A stretch of 64,000 nucleotides of DNA from Datnioides undecimradiatus (GCA_008933995.1 WARS01000013.1:7788329-7852328), one strand, 5' to 3'; shown: positions 39,901 through 51,736, numbered from the stretch's first letter. Notes: generated by a model from the letters alone, not told the origin. Made by a program: numbers and translations.

Positions 39901-42900
39901 AAGGGACTTAAAAACTTGATAAAATGTGTTTGTGCGCTCTCTTTGTCACAACTACATTTCTACTTCAGCTGAGGATTTTTTCCTGAGAGTCAAGATTACA
40001 AATGCAAGACATCTGGACAACATAATTTAGAGAAACATGCTTCATTTATTGCTATTGAAAGCTGCAGCACTTCAGCATACTTCTTTCCATTTAAAATTCT
40101 TGTGCATGTTTTGAGCTCGCTGTTCTCCCACGGGACATGTATCCATCTCCTGCACACAATAAAGCTTGATTTATTTTCAGTCTACTCTGTGCATTCGATA
40201 ATGTTGTTTAATCTGATTCAAGGCAGAATCCTGGCATCCAGGTAGGGAAACGCTTCTGTTTGTCTACTCTTTGGATTTGGATCCATCTTTCTTTTTCTTT
40301 TTTTTTTTCTCTGGGACCTAAAACAAAGCATGTGCTGGATGTGAGCCACTACACAGACGAGTAGCTCAGAAAATGATCTTCAGCATTCATCAGTCCAGCA
40401 ATGATTCAGGTGGGGAGACTGAATGGATCTCGTCTGCTAAGCTCTCATTGCAAAACAAACAAATTAAGGTGTCTGGATAGTTGCTCTAAGCACACCATTG
40501 CAAGGATACCTGCCCATGGTAAAAAGATGCTTTATGATTATACTGTCTGTTTATGTGTTTAACATATTACAAATATAATAAATGCTGGGTCAACATGCTT
40601 CCATAGAGTTATGTTACCACTGCATAATATTTCAAAGGCACATTATGTATTGCAAAAAGGTCACAGATATGGATTTTAATTAGATTTCGTTATTATAACT
40701 AGATGAGCACATAAAAACAACAATATAAGACCTTTAAAGGCACTTAAAGAAGACTCGTGAGGGTGCACTGACGGTGAAATTGATTCCTGTCCTTCCATCT
40801 CTGTGTGATATCGCATCTCCCATATACAGAAATACCACAATATGTCAGTAATCTCACAGTTGACTGCATGGTTTTATCATGTTATCCTTCTTGTACGTAC
40901 AGTAAAATGCCTGCAGGATACCTTGAATCCATGTGACATATTGCACTGAGAGCACATAAAGACTGCTTTGCAGGTGATCATGTGTAAGGAAGAATATGAC
41001 AGTGTACAAAACCCAGGTGCAGGCATAAATGTCACATCAAAATGAAGTCCTTTTCATTCATGGGCCAAACAGGCATTGAAAACACAGGATGCACCTCGAC
41101 TGTGCAAATTGAGCTGCTGTGCTGTGATTTGTTCATGTTCCTTAATTCTCAAATGTATGTGCATTTGTATACTTTGTATGGATCATTTTTATAAAGCATA
41201 CCTTGACTGTCACTCAGCAAATAACACCAAAAGAGTATAAATAAAACCAATATACATAAACATGACCTAAACAGCAGCAATACATTTAACCTTTCCCCTC
41301 AACAGATGAAAACTGTGTTGACCAGACCTCTTTTAGAGAATATTATCTCAACATGACTGATCTGACTAACAGGTCTTAAAGTAACATAAGCAAGTCAAAT
41401 AAGCAAAATACCATCTGCTTCTTCCTACAGTTTATTTGCATTTATGTAAAAAAAAAGAATGTTCATAAAATGCCGTGAAAGCAGACAACTGCAAAATTCT
41501 GAATTGTCTACAAATGGAAATGATGTGCATGAACCATCTCAACTAAACTGCAAATGCAATAACCTGCTGCATGGTCTGGGACATTATCTACTCAGTGTGT
41601 GTCCCACCTGGAAATGAATACAGACAGAATAAAAACCAATTCAAGTGTTCAGACATGTAACAGTTTACTTTAATTTAAAACATCAGGGAGAAGAAAAGAT
41701 AGATTGTTCCATTATAAGAGTAAAGAAACCTAATTCAGACTAATAAAGTGCTGTAAGCAGTCTGACCTTGCTGCTGGGTTGTTTGTAGTGTGAGGCACTG
41801 CCAAGCATGGCTACTGCAGAGAATCTGTTTTTCTTTCTTTTAACTTGACTGGGTCAATAAAACCATGGACACATAAGAAATGTTCAAGCCCAATCCCCCA
41901 AAATACAGAGTTTATATCCAACCTTCTCTATTCTCCTTTTTTCCTTTATAACTGTACATGACAAGAACAGCAGACAGTGACACATTTCCCAATAGCAATC
42001 CTTTTGTTCATCTGCATAACTCCAATTTTCATAATTGCATTGCTCAAATGGAACTCCAGGCACCTGCCCAGCAGCACTATTTGGCACTCTCCCATATGCT
42101 GCATTCAGACTCTGGCTAGTGATTTTTCACACTTGAAAATGATAGAATTAAAAAAAAAAAAAGTAGGCTAGTAAAATATTTATCCCTCAGTTTCACATAA
42201 ATTACATCTCATTATCAGTTGTGCATACAGTTGCATACTTTTACAGATATTATTGTTATAGCACTTTCATCTGTGACTGTGTAATTGATTTCAAATCCTG
42301 CACAGTGCTCGTAGTCTCTCCTGGGTGAGTGGTCCCTAATTTTGTTCATATGGACTTGATTCTAAATCATGAAATTCTAGTTCTGAGAAGAACAAGTAAC
42401 TCAACATATCCTCTCTGAGCACATACTCATACATACAAATGTGTGCCCTCCTCATCTGATGTTCCCATAAATTAGAATGGATTCACATCATACGGGCAGA
42501 CATATAGAACCTTAATCTAACCTAATCTTATCAATGGACTCACTGTACTTCAGATCATGCCCGTTCTTTTGATCTGAATAAAAGATCTAAATTTCTTCTT
42601 ACAACTTCGTAGGGTTCATGGTGTGCAGTTTAAAAAGCAGCAGAACCAGAAAATTCGCCATTTTTATTCGACACATTCTTCTTTTTGTCAAAACCGGGTA
42701 CTGCTAACGTAGCTTCAAGAAAGTGGCCTGCAAGTAAAAGCACCTGCTTTGAGAATATTAAATTTAATTTGTTTGAGTAGGAAAAGGGCCGAGAGAAATG
42801 CAATATGTATCGCTGCTATCCCTACTCGAAAGGTTAAAAATTTGTCCTTGTTTATTATAATAAAATTCTGCATCGGGCCAACTCTTGCCACCTCAGCAGG

Positions 42901-45900
42901 TTTAATTTGCCTTGGAATAAATTGTCTATAAGTTCACTGATGGGATCCAATGTCAAGTTTGTGTTTGGTGTTTTATGTTGGTAATCATGCAGGTGACTGG
43001 AGACTCATTTAAATGATTAGTCGTGGCAAGAGGACCCCGGGATACCTGATGTTGACGGGAGGCTGTGGGTGAACTGAAGTGCGTCGCACAAAGTTAAACA
43101 CTAAAAGTCGTTAACTCACACAAAAGAGTTTAGTGGGTCTGTGAGCTGAAAGGTGACAGTGGGATATCATGGTCAAATCATGTTATGATGTGGTGTACAA
43201 CACTGGGGATGAAGTTCTCTGCTTAATGCTGACAAGTTGACTTTCATTTTATCATGACACAGTGCATTGACAGCTTATTGTGTAGAGCACTGTGTGACCA
43301 TGTGTCCAAACATCTGCCAGCTCTAGCAGTCGCTCTGTGACTAAAAAGATGCCAGCTAGTGCCAGGAGGGAGATAAATGCGGCAACTTCTGAATTATTGA
43401 CAAAAGTCAGAGGTATCTTAATTTTAATGACTTTGGACATGAGGGGAATTTGAGGATTGTCATTGCTCTTTTCAATCAGAGCAAGGACATAAAAGCATCC
43501 TCTAATTTAGCAATGAGCCAACATCTAATCTATTTTAGAAACTCCGACAGCCACTGAGAACAGGCTTAATGATGAGACACAAAACTGTGTTGATTGTGCT
43601 GGATGACCAGGCTGCAGCAGCCAGAACACATTACCGTTACAGTCAGACAAAACGTCTCTAGCTTTAAAACATTACCTTATTATTTTCCTCTTCATATTGT
43701 ATCCAACCTAGTTAGCATTTGAATTAATTCAACTGAAGATGATCCATGTATGCAAATTACTTCGGCAATTCAAAAACTATTCTGTTTCTCCGTCTCGCAA
43801 TTTTTCTCCAGCAGTTTTTGCATCATTTGATAAATGGTGATAAATTTCAGCAATCCTCTGTGACTTGCAAATTAGCGCAACTTGTTGGAAGTGAAATGAA
43901 AATTGATCCCTGAGCTTTGCTGATAGTGGTACAAATTATCTGTAAAAGGGAAAAAATAAAACATTGATGTCATACTTCACAGGACACAAATGGAGGCTTT
44001 TCTCGAAATAGTCTGCAAGTGTTTTTCTTGTTGCCATGTGCAGACCAGGGGTTGCTTTGTGTTGAGGAGACACACAAATGTAATAAACTGGGTGTCTCGC
44101 TCTCAGCTCATTACTATAAATAAGTCACAGAGGAAAAGTAACATCATGTTTTTCTAATATTTTGCTTGCTTTTGTACTGAATACATAGAAGGTGTTTACC
44201 AGTGAAGATGACACCCTGTGCAAAGCCCCAACACACTGACATCAAGTAAATTATAGTGACTTCAGTATACCATATTAAACACGTTGACACTCTGACTCCA
44301 TATTCTGGATTTCTTGGCTATTAAATCCAAGTTCTTTGCTGGGATTCGTTGCCCTTCTGTGACAAATGAATCTATTATATTCTGCAGAAGCTACACTGAT
44401 GGCCCTAGGTGGTTTGAACAACTGCGGTGATTAATGGGAACATGAATTTTGCAGACACCCTCTACTGGCTTCAAATAGTAACTACTACAGTCTCAAATCA
44501 CTCGAGTCATAACTCTCTTTTTCTCACTCTGCTAAACTCATTTTTCTCCTGTGCTCACGTCTCCTTTATCCAACCCTGACCATCCAAATCTAAAGCCCTC
44601 CATGTTTCTCTCATTATCTCCACATTACAGAAAATGATTCTCCATCCCCCAAAATTAGGTCAGCTGCACGAACATGTTACATCATGGCAAAGCCTCTCTG
44701 AATTTCCGAGTATAGTATTACTTTGATGAATTAAGAAATTTGCACTTATGAAAAACCCCCAGAATGATTCAATAACAGCTTCGAAGCCAACTGTAAAACT
44801 GAAGCAGAATGCTTCAGTCAACACCTGTAGTAAAAGGTGCGCAGTATTGTGTTCTTTATTTCAACACTGCCAAAATAAGTTTTCACAGTGAGGGAGACAC
44901 GTGACAAAAAGAATATCATCAATAATCAATACAGAGGATAAAGGTTGCCCCTCGGGATTTGAATCCCCCTGTTACCACGGGAACTGCAGATGTTCCCGTC
45001 AGGTCTTCTCAGGGGCATTTTTATTTTGATGCACAGTCGCAAAAGTTCAATTCAAATCCTAAATCCCTGAGAGGAGCCACGAGCACATTCAATATCCACG
45101 ATGTAGCTGGCTGCAATGAAAATTCACATTTTACTTTGCAATGCCTACCTATTTGCTTATCAACTGTCTCTGCGCCTTTCTATCAGCATGATAAATGCAA
45201 TCCTGTTTGGCAACTGACTTCCCACAGCACATGAATGCATCACACAGGCAGACTTTCCAAATCAATCCACGCATTACAGCACAACGATAACACAACTCTG
45301 ACAAAAATAAAATCAGATGTAGTGTTCTTTGGAATGGATTAAGTTGTCTGTCATAATGTGGAGGCATTGATTGTCAAGGAGGCATCAAAAATGCTTGTCA
45401 GCCACATCCCACATACTCTTTATTTCAGTAAAACAGCTAAAAGATGCAAAGCACTGGTACTGTCCTTCATCTTTGAATCAAAACCCAGAAGCTGCCATAG
45501 ATTTTATCACAGCTGAAGCGCCATTTCAGAGTTTTGAGCCTATTATCAGCTCCTAAAATTAGCTTCAAAAACTTAGCATCAAAAAGCATTAAGTGGTTCT
45601 AGTGGAAATGTAAGGTAACCTACATTTGTCATATGAGTTGGCAATCGTTCACTATTGATCAAGATGGAAATCACACTGGGTAAGCAGAGCATATCCAATT
45701 TCTTTGACATTTTTGCTTTAATGTGTATTTTCTAAAAAAGAAAAGAAAACCAAAAGACTGGTAATTGCTTCCTAGAGGCTCGCTTGTGAATGTTACCCTT
45801 TTTCAGGTTGTCCTGCCCCAGCTGACAGACGCTCGTGACACCGTCCTGAAGCATTAATGCAGAGTAGATTCAGTGCAGGAACATGACACATTGATGTGGA

Positions 45901-47225
45901 GAAGCAGAGGACAACCAACAAAAGATAAAACTATTTGGGGAGAGTAATAATGGTAAAAATAGCTTTTGATTAAATAATGTAGGAGATTGAGAATCAAATA
46001 AATTATATATGGCCATAGCCTGAATTGCATTACATAATTGATGCACACAGTCGTACATTATGTACCAACTGTCAACATGTGAAATGTGTTTGAAAAAATA
46101 ATACAAGTGTGATTCTCAAACCACTTAAGGGCAAAGAGGAAGGAGATGCCCATGGGACAATGCTGGTGTCATGGCTGGACTTGGATGAATCATGTATATC
46201 TCAGTTTTTCTTTTCTTTTTTTAGCATTTGAAGCACATTTTAACTGTCAGAGAAAGTGTTAGGATGCCTTAAGGGTCTCAACTCCCAAGGGGTGAAAAGA
46301 GATTAGAATGTCAGATGTCAAAGGGCACATTACAAATGCCTCATGAAACTACTGAAAAGTGCAAAGAAGTACGGTGGAGAGAGAAGGGTGCTTTTGGGCT
46401 GGCTTGATTTTTCAAAGTCTTGGCATGACGCCCTGAATGATGCTTCTAAGACAAGAGAAAAATACCGCTCGTGACTCAATTTACGCTGTGTTGGCTGCGA
46501 TTGCTTTTATGTGTTTGCACCTATCAGAGAGAATAAAAAAAGCAGTGGCCCTGCTTGAAAAGGCGTGACTTTGTCCAAATGAGTGCAGTATCACCTGGGT
46601 GCATTTGTCAGGCTTCCATGAACGCAACTTATTGCTGTGTAATTAATTATGCTGTTCCCTTTATTTCACGTTTTAGAGAACCACAGCGCACTGCATGCAG
46701 GGAGGCTAATAAGTGTTAGTGTTTGAGAGAGGATTGAGATTCAACAGGGGCTGAGATGCAACTGCAAAATTAATCTCCAACACTCATCCGATGAAGAAGC
46801 CCTTATTTGCATTTTGTTTTTAATACTGTCAAGTTAAGATTTATAATGAAGGAGATGGCACCCCTGCTTTGTTTTATTGCTATTTGAGGGTTATTGGAAA
46901 TAAAATAAAACATTGCGGACCACTTACATCCTTTTTATTAAAGCTATGAGCCTGTATCATGTCATGGTTGATTTCAAAACAGCTGTGAGGCAATGTTTCA
47001 CAAAACACACAAAGTATATCACTGCATTGGCTTTGAGGTGCCCTGTGGCTTATTGCTTAAATCATGACCACAAATGTTAGCTTTGTAGGCTTTTCATTTC
47101 AGGCTGTCCATTGCTTAAGTAGGACACACTTAGATGTTGCATATTATATTACATAAAGAGTAATTTGCTGAAATGGCAGTGAGGGACATCACTCCAGAGG
47201 CATGTTAATGTTTTACCCATAACAT
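33909..47225. other. Long non-coding stretch
   Basis: I found no supported exon in these 13 kb. Overlapping open frames near 35.0-35.7 kb (120 codons plus, 110 codons minus) look like chance, since they oppose each other and match no family I know. Visible simple sequence includes an A/C-rich tract at 34484-34523, a GATAA/TATA tract at 36095-36127 and a G-rich patch near 38421-38432. A 17-base match to the 63.5 kb region lies at 35681-35697. Confidence 0.55.
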
Positions 47226-47495
47226 TAAGGCTGGATGTCATGATTGATTAATCTATTGATTAGTTTCTTAATTAATCAATTGTTCCGTCTTCTGTCTGTC
47301 TAAAATGACAGAAAATACTGGAAATGTCTATCCAAAAGGTCCACAACGCAGAGATATTCAAAATTCAAGTTACTGTTGCATAGCAATAGCAGCTAAACCA
47401 CACAATATTTGGCATTATTGCTCAAGAAATAACTTAAGTTAATCATCAACAAAATAGATTTCCTGCCAATTTATTAATTTTGTCAGCTGTGTATG
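47226..47495 (+). repeat. Interspersed repeat of the AATCGATTAATCG class
   Basis: It starts with 'tgattgattaatctattgat' and 'taattaatcaattgttccgt', continues with 'taaaatgacagaaaatact', 'gtccacaac' and 'agatattca', and closes with 'caaaatag' and a 'taatttt' tail. The landmarks and order match the same remembered percomorph family as the 20.5 kb copy, in the opposite orientation. Confidence 0.65.
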
Positions 47496-48220
47496 ACATG
47501 TTTGAAAAGAACAACCTGTACCCGTTGATAAGAAGTGGTTGAAACAGCTAAACAAAAATCTTGGACCTAATATTGTTATGTGCACAAGGACATTAGAACT
47601 AGTGTGAGTTGCAGTTTGCTTTCTTTGGTTACTTATATTGAGATGTTGTATTTATTTTGTACACATAAGTTGTGCTTGGTCTAACGCAGAAAGATATTTT
47701 GGGTCTCCTTTAAGATTCATTTAAAAAGCCATCCTGCTGTGTCACCTGACAGACCAAGATGTGAAACAAGACTGGAACGCATTCAGAAACTTCTGTTCAG
47801 GTTAATTGCACTTGATCAGTCAGAATACAGTCAAGTCTGGAGCATTGTCAACCACGGCAGTGTTTTGCAGCGTGTATAGAGGTAGTTCAGCCTGGAGGAT
47901 CGTGCAAGGATGCCCACGAGGCTGTGGGGGCTTTGAAAAGGTAGGCATTTTGGAGAGGAAGCAGATGGCCCACATTAAAAGCAAAGGGCCCTTGTGACTG
48001 TCTTCAATGGCCCTGCAGAGAACTGGGTAATTAAATGAGAAATTTAATCAGATTCCTCAAATTAAATGTCCAGCTGGATAGTTCTGCAAGAACACCACTG
48101 ACTACACATTTACCTAAGGGAGTGTCACCGGTGGATGCATAATTCTCCGATCAGTACACACTCATACATGATGATATTCCAGGTGATGATTACTGTTAAA
48201 GTATTCCATTCACAGTTCTG

Positions 48221-48235
48221 CCAGCAGGAGGCAAA
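48221..48235 (+). promoter_or_regulatory. CTCF-like motif
   Basis: CCAGCAGGAGGCAAA resembles the CTCF core CCASYAGRKGGCRS, with mismatches at the K position (A) and at the last base. It lies about 1 kb from the gene start. This is a motif resemblance only. Confidence 0.3.
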
Positions 48236-48267
48236 GGGACATCACTGTGTGGCCACAGGAGGGTCAT

Positions 48268-48273
48268 TTTAAT
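48268..48273 (-). terminator. Possible ATTAAA poly(A) signal
   Basis: On the minus strand this reads ATTAAA, the commonest variant poly(A) hexamer, about 80 bases past the stop of the 48352-48606 frame. The hexamer is common by chance in AT-rich DNA. Confidence 0.3.
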
Positions 48274-48351
48274 AATGGGGCCTGGGAGGAAGCAACAAAA
48301 CAGTGAGATGACAGGATGGGGGAGTTGGAATCAGTGGATTTAGCAGAGAGA

Positions 48352-48606
48352 CTATTTTATCTTTTTGAACGAGGCTTCAATCCACTCCACACAGTCTGAC
48401 ACGGCCTCGGCCGGATAATATTCTAACAGCGTTTCATCATTTGATGCAACATGTTTGATGCAACATTTAAAAGAGGCAGCAGAGAATCCAGCCTGGACTT
48501 GGTGACTTGACAATCTGACATGAGCCACTGATTTTTCTGGAGTCTTCCTTATCATAGCACCGTAGAGAGAAACCAGCCTCTGGGTCCGTTCCGAGTCATT
48601 TTGCAT
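48352..48606 (-). CDS. Unidentified 84-residue protein, divergent from ptprg
   Basis: I do not recognise this protein. A single open frame runs from an ATG at 48606 to a TAG at 48354-48352, with an in-frame TGA directly before the ATG, so this is the only possible start if the exon is not spliced into. The product is soluble-looking, with no signal peptide or membrane segment, three cysteines (two adjacent in KCC), an N-terminal polar helix-like stretch (SERTQRLVSLYGAMIRK) and a C-terminal one (AEAVSDCVEWIEASFKKI). The SLYGAM segment loosely recalls the LYR motif of small mitochondrial proteins, but the rest does not fit that family. Composition is balanced and more GC-rich than the flanks. 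Its 5' side is the CpG island shared head to head with ptprg, and an SP1-type GC box lies at about 48646-48655. Against it: frames of 84 codons also occur by chance elsewhere in this window, and the start context (T at -3) is weak. Confidence 0.35.
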   Translation of the reverse strand: MQNDSERTQRLVSLYGAMIRKTPEKSVAHVRLSSHQVQAGFSAASFKCCIKHVASNDETLLEYYPAEAVSDCVEWIEASFKKIK

Positions 48607-49068
48607 TCAGCAAATCCAAGGGCCGCCTCCCCTCCCTCCGCTGCTCCCGCCCCGCGCTGGCTCCTTCTCACACGCAGCCTGTCCGGTAGGATGGGACCAG
48701 CAGCCAGATATCCATGCATGCCTGACCGCTAGTCTACTTCCTGGATGGAAGAATGGGACGTCTCCAGCACCACTTTTTCTTCGCATTGTGCATTGCCCTT
48801 CGTCACGTTGACGCCGCGGATAATCACTTAATAATGCCCACGTGTAATCAATAATACTCGACCACTTTTTTCTTACCTCGCTGTAGTTAAAGGCAACGAT
48901 TGATCGCCGATTGACCCCTCCACACTTCGGGAATGTCGCTATCTGGAAGCCCGCTACAGGCACGCGGGACTCCGACAGATTCTGAAGTGTTCTCGCGCAG
49001 CTGTGGCGTACGTTACGTTTTATTCCTCGAAGCTGAAAACAGCCGCTGCTCGGACCGGAGGCGAATAA

Positions 49069-49203
49069 ATGTGTCTTTTTAAAACAAACCAACACTCACA
49101 TACACACACACAGTGACTCCGTCGCCTAACCGCTAACCAGGACTTTGATGCTCCTGCCTTCGTGGCTGTAACTTCATTTTCAGCTCCGGTCGTGTGTATG
49201 TGA
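49069..49203 (+). promoter_or_regulatory. Short upstream open frames in the ptprg leader
   Basis: Three small frames precede the main start: 49069-49116 (15 codons), 49148-49171 (7 codons, MLLPSWL) and a minimal start-stop ATGTGA at 49198-49203. All have T at -3, a weak context. They matter only if transcription starts upstream of them, which the sequence does not show. Confidence 0.4.
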
Positions 49204-49277
49204 TCTTTTTTTTTTTTTTGGAAAGAGGAGAAAAGACTCAAAAAACTTTGTCACCCGTTGCCTTCTTGTGACTCTCC

Positions 49278-49337
49278 ATGAGTAGTCTAACATGCGGAGA
49301 ATACGGGAACCGAGTTACTGGTGGATTTTATCCTTAA
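49278..49337 (+). promoter_or_regulatory. Upstream ORF overlapping the ptprg start
   Basis: An ATG 14 bases before the main start opens a 19-codon frame in a different phase and ends at TAA 49335-49337, inside the first coding exon. Its context (T at -3, A at +4) is weaker than that of the main ATG (A at -3), so leaky scanning to the main start is expected. It would lower basal translation. Confidence 0.5.
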
Positions 49338-49376
49338 TGTTTTTAACCTTGCCCAAACACAAAGACTGTCATCCCG
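49292..49376 (+). CDS. ptprg: First coding exon of receptor-type tyrosine phosphatase gamma (signal peptide)
   Basis: The exon encodes 28 codons plus one base, then a consensus donor (CCCG|GTAAGT). An in-frame TAG at 49283-49285 fixes this ATG as the first in frame, and A at -3 is favourable. The peptide has a basic start (MRRIREP), a hydrophobic core (WWILSLMFLTL) and a polar end with Cys26 and Pro28, so it is a signal peptide. MRR, EP, WWIL, and the Cys and Pro near the exon end match my memory of the vertebrate PTPRG N-terminus, as does the exon length and phase. PTPRG is a single-pass plasma-membrane phosphatase with an extracellular carbonic-anhydrase-like domain, a fibronectin III domain and two cytoplasmic phosphatase domains; all of those lie beyond this window. 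It sits in a CpG island, as expected for a broadly used promoter. Which teleost paralogue (ptprga or ptprgb) cannot be decided. The main alternative is another secreted or membrane protein with a similar leader. Confidence 0.7.
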
Positions 49377-51348
49377 GTAAGTACTTGCAACACGGGTTAG
49401 CTACCATCCATGTAGTCTGAACTACTGAGTGTCCACAGTGTTGAATTGGCGTTTTAATCAATGCTAAAAGCGAGTTTTTGTCTGTCGAAATGAAACGTTG
49501 AGACCGGAGGCGACGTTTAGCCCGGGTCCCACTAACGGTTACAGGGCCGAGTCGAGTTTAACGTCCAACGGTTACACGAACGCGGAGACGTTTCGCCTCC
49601 GTGATTTGTGTGCATGTTATTGATTAGGCAGCGGGATTATGGCGCAAACTGCCCCCCACTGCTTTCAGCGTTTTCATATGTAGTCCAAGCTGTGCTCCCT
49701 TAACTCCTGTTTGACCCTGGCGTTTCGCCACATCGCCGGCTCTTCACACGCACGACGCCGTGCAACAGTGACTCCACAATTCATCATTCACAGGGAACGT
49801 GTCTATAATAACATACATATGTGCACTTTGGAAGATTTGTGGTATTCGTTGAGTTGCTGTACTTCCTCTCTCGTAGAATTAGCGGGTCTGTTTTTTAACA
49901 TGTAGTTTTGTTGTGGTGTTTATAAGGTGCTCAGAGTTTTATTATAGGCTTACTATAGTTGTGGTCTTGGTTTATGTGGAGCTATAATCTACGTATGTGC
50001 TCGCTGTCATGTGCGTAGGTAGAAATGGGATGAAGGCGATAGTTAGCGCTGTTGGCTCGTGGAAGGTTGTGCTGTTATGTATGAGGGGCGATTAATGCCA
50101 CCGAGGCACAGATCCTGAACCGTCGGCCACCAGTCTGGGATCACTGGTGTTGCACCAAAATGTGTGACTCATCAGACTCTGTGCCACCGGAAATTTTAAA
50201 TTTATTCAAGACGACTGATCAGTTCAGTTGACTAGAAACAAATGTGTTTGTGCTGGAGCCCAGAGCTGCAACTGTACACCAGTTAATCAGAGATATTTTT
50301 ATAGTCATATTCCTATATGAAACCTGTACCCTTCTCCGCTTGTGATAACAACTACGACAATAGCAGTTGATATGGAAATATAGATAAGAGTTCAATGATG
50401 TTACACGACATAGCCTCTTCTCCCTGTTTTCCCCCATTGATAAACGCTGTGGGTCTGGGATAGGGCTTAATGTAGGTTAACATAACTGGGTGGGGTAAGC
50501 GCTAAGGTTTGGTTGAGGCTAAACATTTGCAGCACGATAGTTAAGGGTAGATTCAGTTTTAGGTAGGTTGGTACGAAAATCACTTCACAAGCATTCTTCT
50601 AAACGCTGGCACTGCTTTTAAAGAGTGGAAAGGAAGAAAAAGCAGAATACTATGTGTATAAAGTGGCTCTGTAGAGGTCCAAAGCATAATAAGTACAGCT
50701 GTTGACACAAAACCGCAGAATATATCAGTCTCCTGAACAATGTTTTTTTTCTTCCCACCTCAAAATTGAAATAATTTGACAGAAATAATTGATTACCTCT
50801 GTGTCCGCATGGTCGAACACATCCTCACATATCTTAAAAAACCCCCCAAAACAGCTTGTTCACTTTTCCTGGATCTGGCATCCATCCCGATGTGAAGATT
50901 TTTGATGTTTGCACTATTTTTGTGTGGTACACTATTTCCTCTAGGCTAGTTAATTTGATTTTTATGGTACCTCCTGCGCTCCAGTTTATATTGTTTTGAT
51001 GTTTGAGATGTAAAAAAACAATCTAAAAATCATATATAGGCTTATATGACATGACCTCATGAAAATGTTATTAAAACACATCATTTCTGTCATATTTGTT
51101 AGATATGTGAAAAGACATACACTGAGCAGAAGTTGTTGCTTAATAAATATATCTATTTATACAGACAATTACACAAACCAAGCTTAAGTGTTACTACAAA
51201 CATTTTTGTCATTTTCGTCGTGAAACTTCTCATTACACTTTCAGATTAATCTATGATAAAATAATGTTTGCCAATATTGATTTAATAATTCACAAATTAC
51301 TGCTATAGAAACAGATGTTAATATTTTAACTGGAACGAAACAAGACTC

Positions 51349-51470
51349 TTTTTTTTTTTTTTTTTTTTTATGTGGGTTATGCCCCATTTCTGCACCCTTA
51401 TGAATAGATGTACATACAAAGACATACTCAGAAATTGCTATCTACAACAACCTGTGTTGTAGATGGCAAC
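51349..51470 (-). repeat. Possible retroposed fragment with poly(A) end and a hairpin
   Basis: A T21 run at 51349-51369 reads as a poly(A) tail on the minus strand. About 70 bases upstream of it on that strand is a perfect stem: ATCTACAACA (51440-51449) and TGTTGTAGAT (51455-51464) around a five-base loop. I do not recognise the sequence as a known SINE or RNA gene. Confidence 0.35.
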
Positions 51471-51736
51471 ATATATCTAACTTAAAGAATATATTTCAGA
51501 TAAATATTATTCAATTTGTTTATTAACGTATGTGTCAACCAATTGTAAATAATTCTCCTTTAAAGCACACATACCTGTAGATTTGCACCAAACTATGGCA
51601 CATGAGCAAGTAAACTTGGTTACATTCCACCACAGTTCCATCACTAAACCATGATATGTGCACTTTCTCAAGCAATACGTAAACTTGAGCAATATTTCAC
51701 TTTAATGTCTAACAATAGCAAACATTCACATTAGCC

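Larger units (their letters stand above)
47496..48351. other. Non-coding flank of the promoter region
   Basis: No supported gene on the plus strand. The proximal 100 bases may be the 3' untranslated region of the minus-strand ORF that ends at 48352. A CTCF-like motif and a possible poly(A) signal are listed separately. Confidence 0.5.
48601..49760. promoter_or_regulatory. CpG island, likely bidirectional promoter
   Basis: CpG dinucleotides rise abruptly from sparse to roughly three dozen in 48601-49070 and stay frequent through about 49760. It is the only such block in the window. It contains a GC box (CCCGCCCC at about 48646), an E-box CACGTG near 48840 and a T14 run at about 49206-49219. 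No convincing TATA box is seen, as is usual for CpG promoters. The plus-strand first exon with donor at 49377 and the minus-strand frame starting at 48606 flank its core, which suggests divergent transcription. Confidence 0.75.

Noticed and set aside
48352-48606. Idea that the divergent ORF is fhit
   Set aside because: FHIT is the head-to-head neighbour of PTPRG in mammals, but this peptide lacks the histidine-triad motif and resembles no part of it.
48750-48775. REST/RE1-like site (CCAGCACCAC)
   Set aside because: Only the left half-site is present; the GGACAG half expected after it is replaced by a T run.
48607-49095. 162-codon minus-strand frame, the longest in the window
   Set aside because: It lies within the CpG island, where stop codons are rare by composition. 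The translation is rich in Gly, Arg, Cys and Ser with no recognisable domain. It is more likely leader or promoter sequence, so it is kept only as a finding together with the adjacent ORF.
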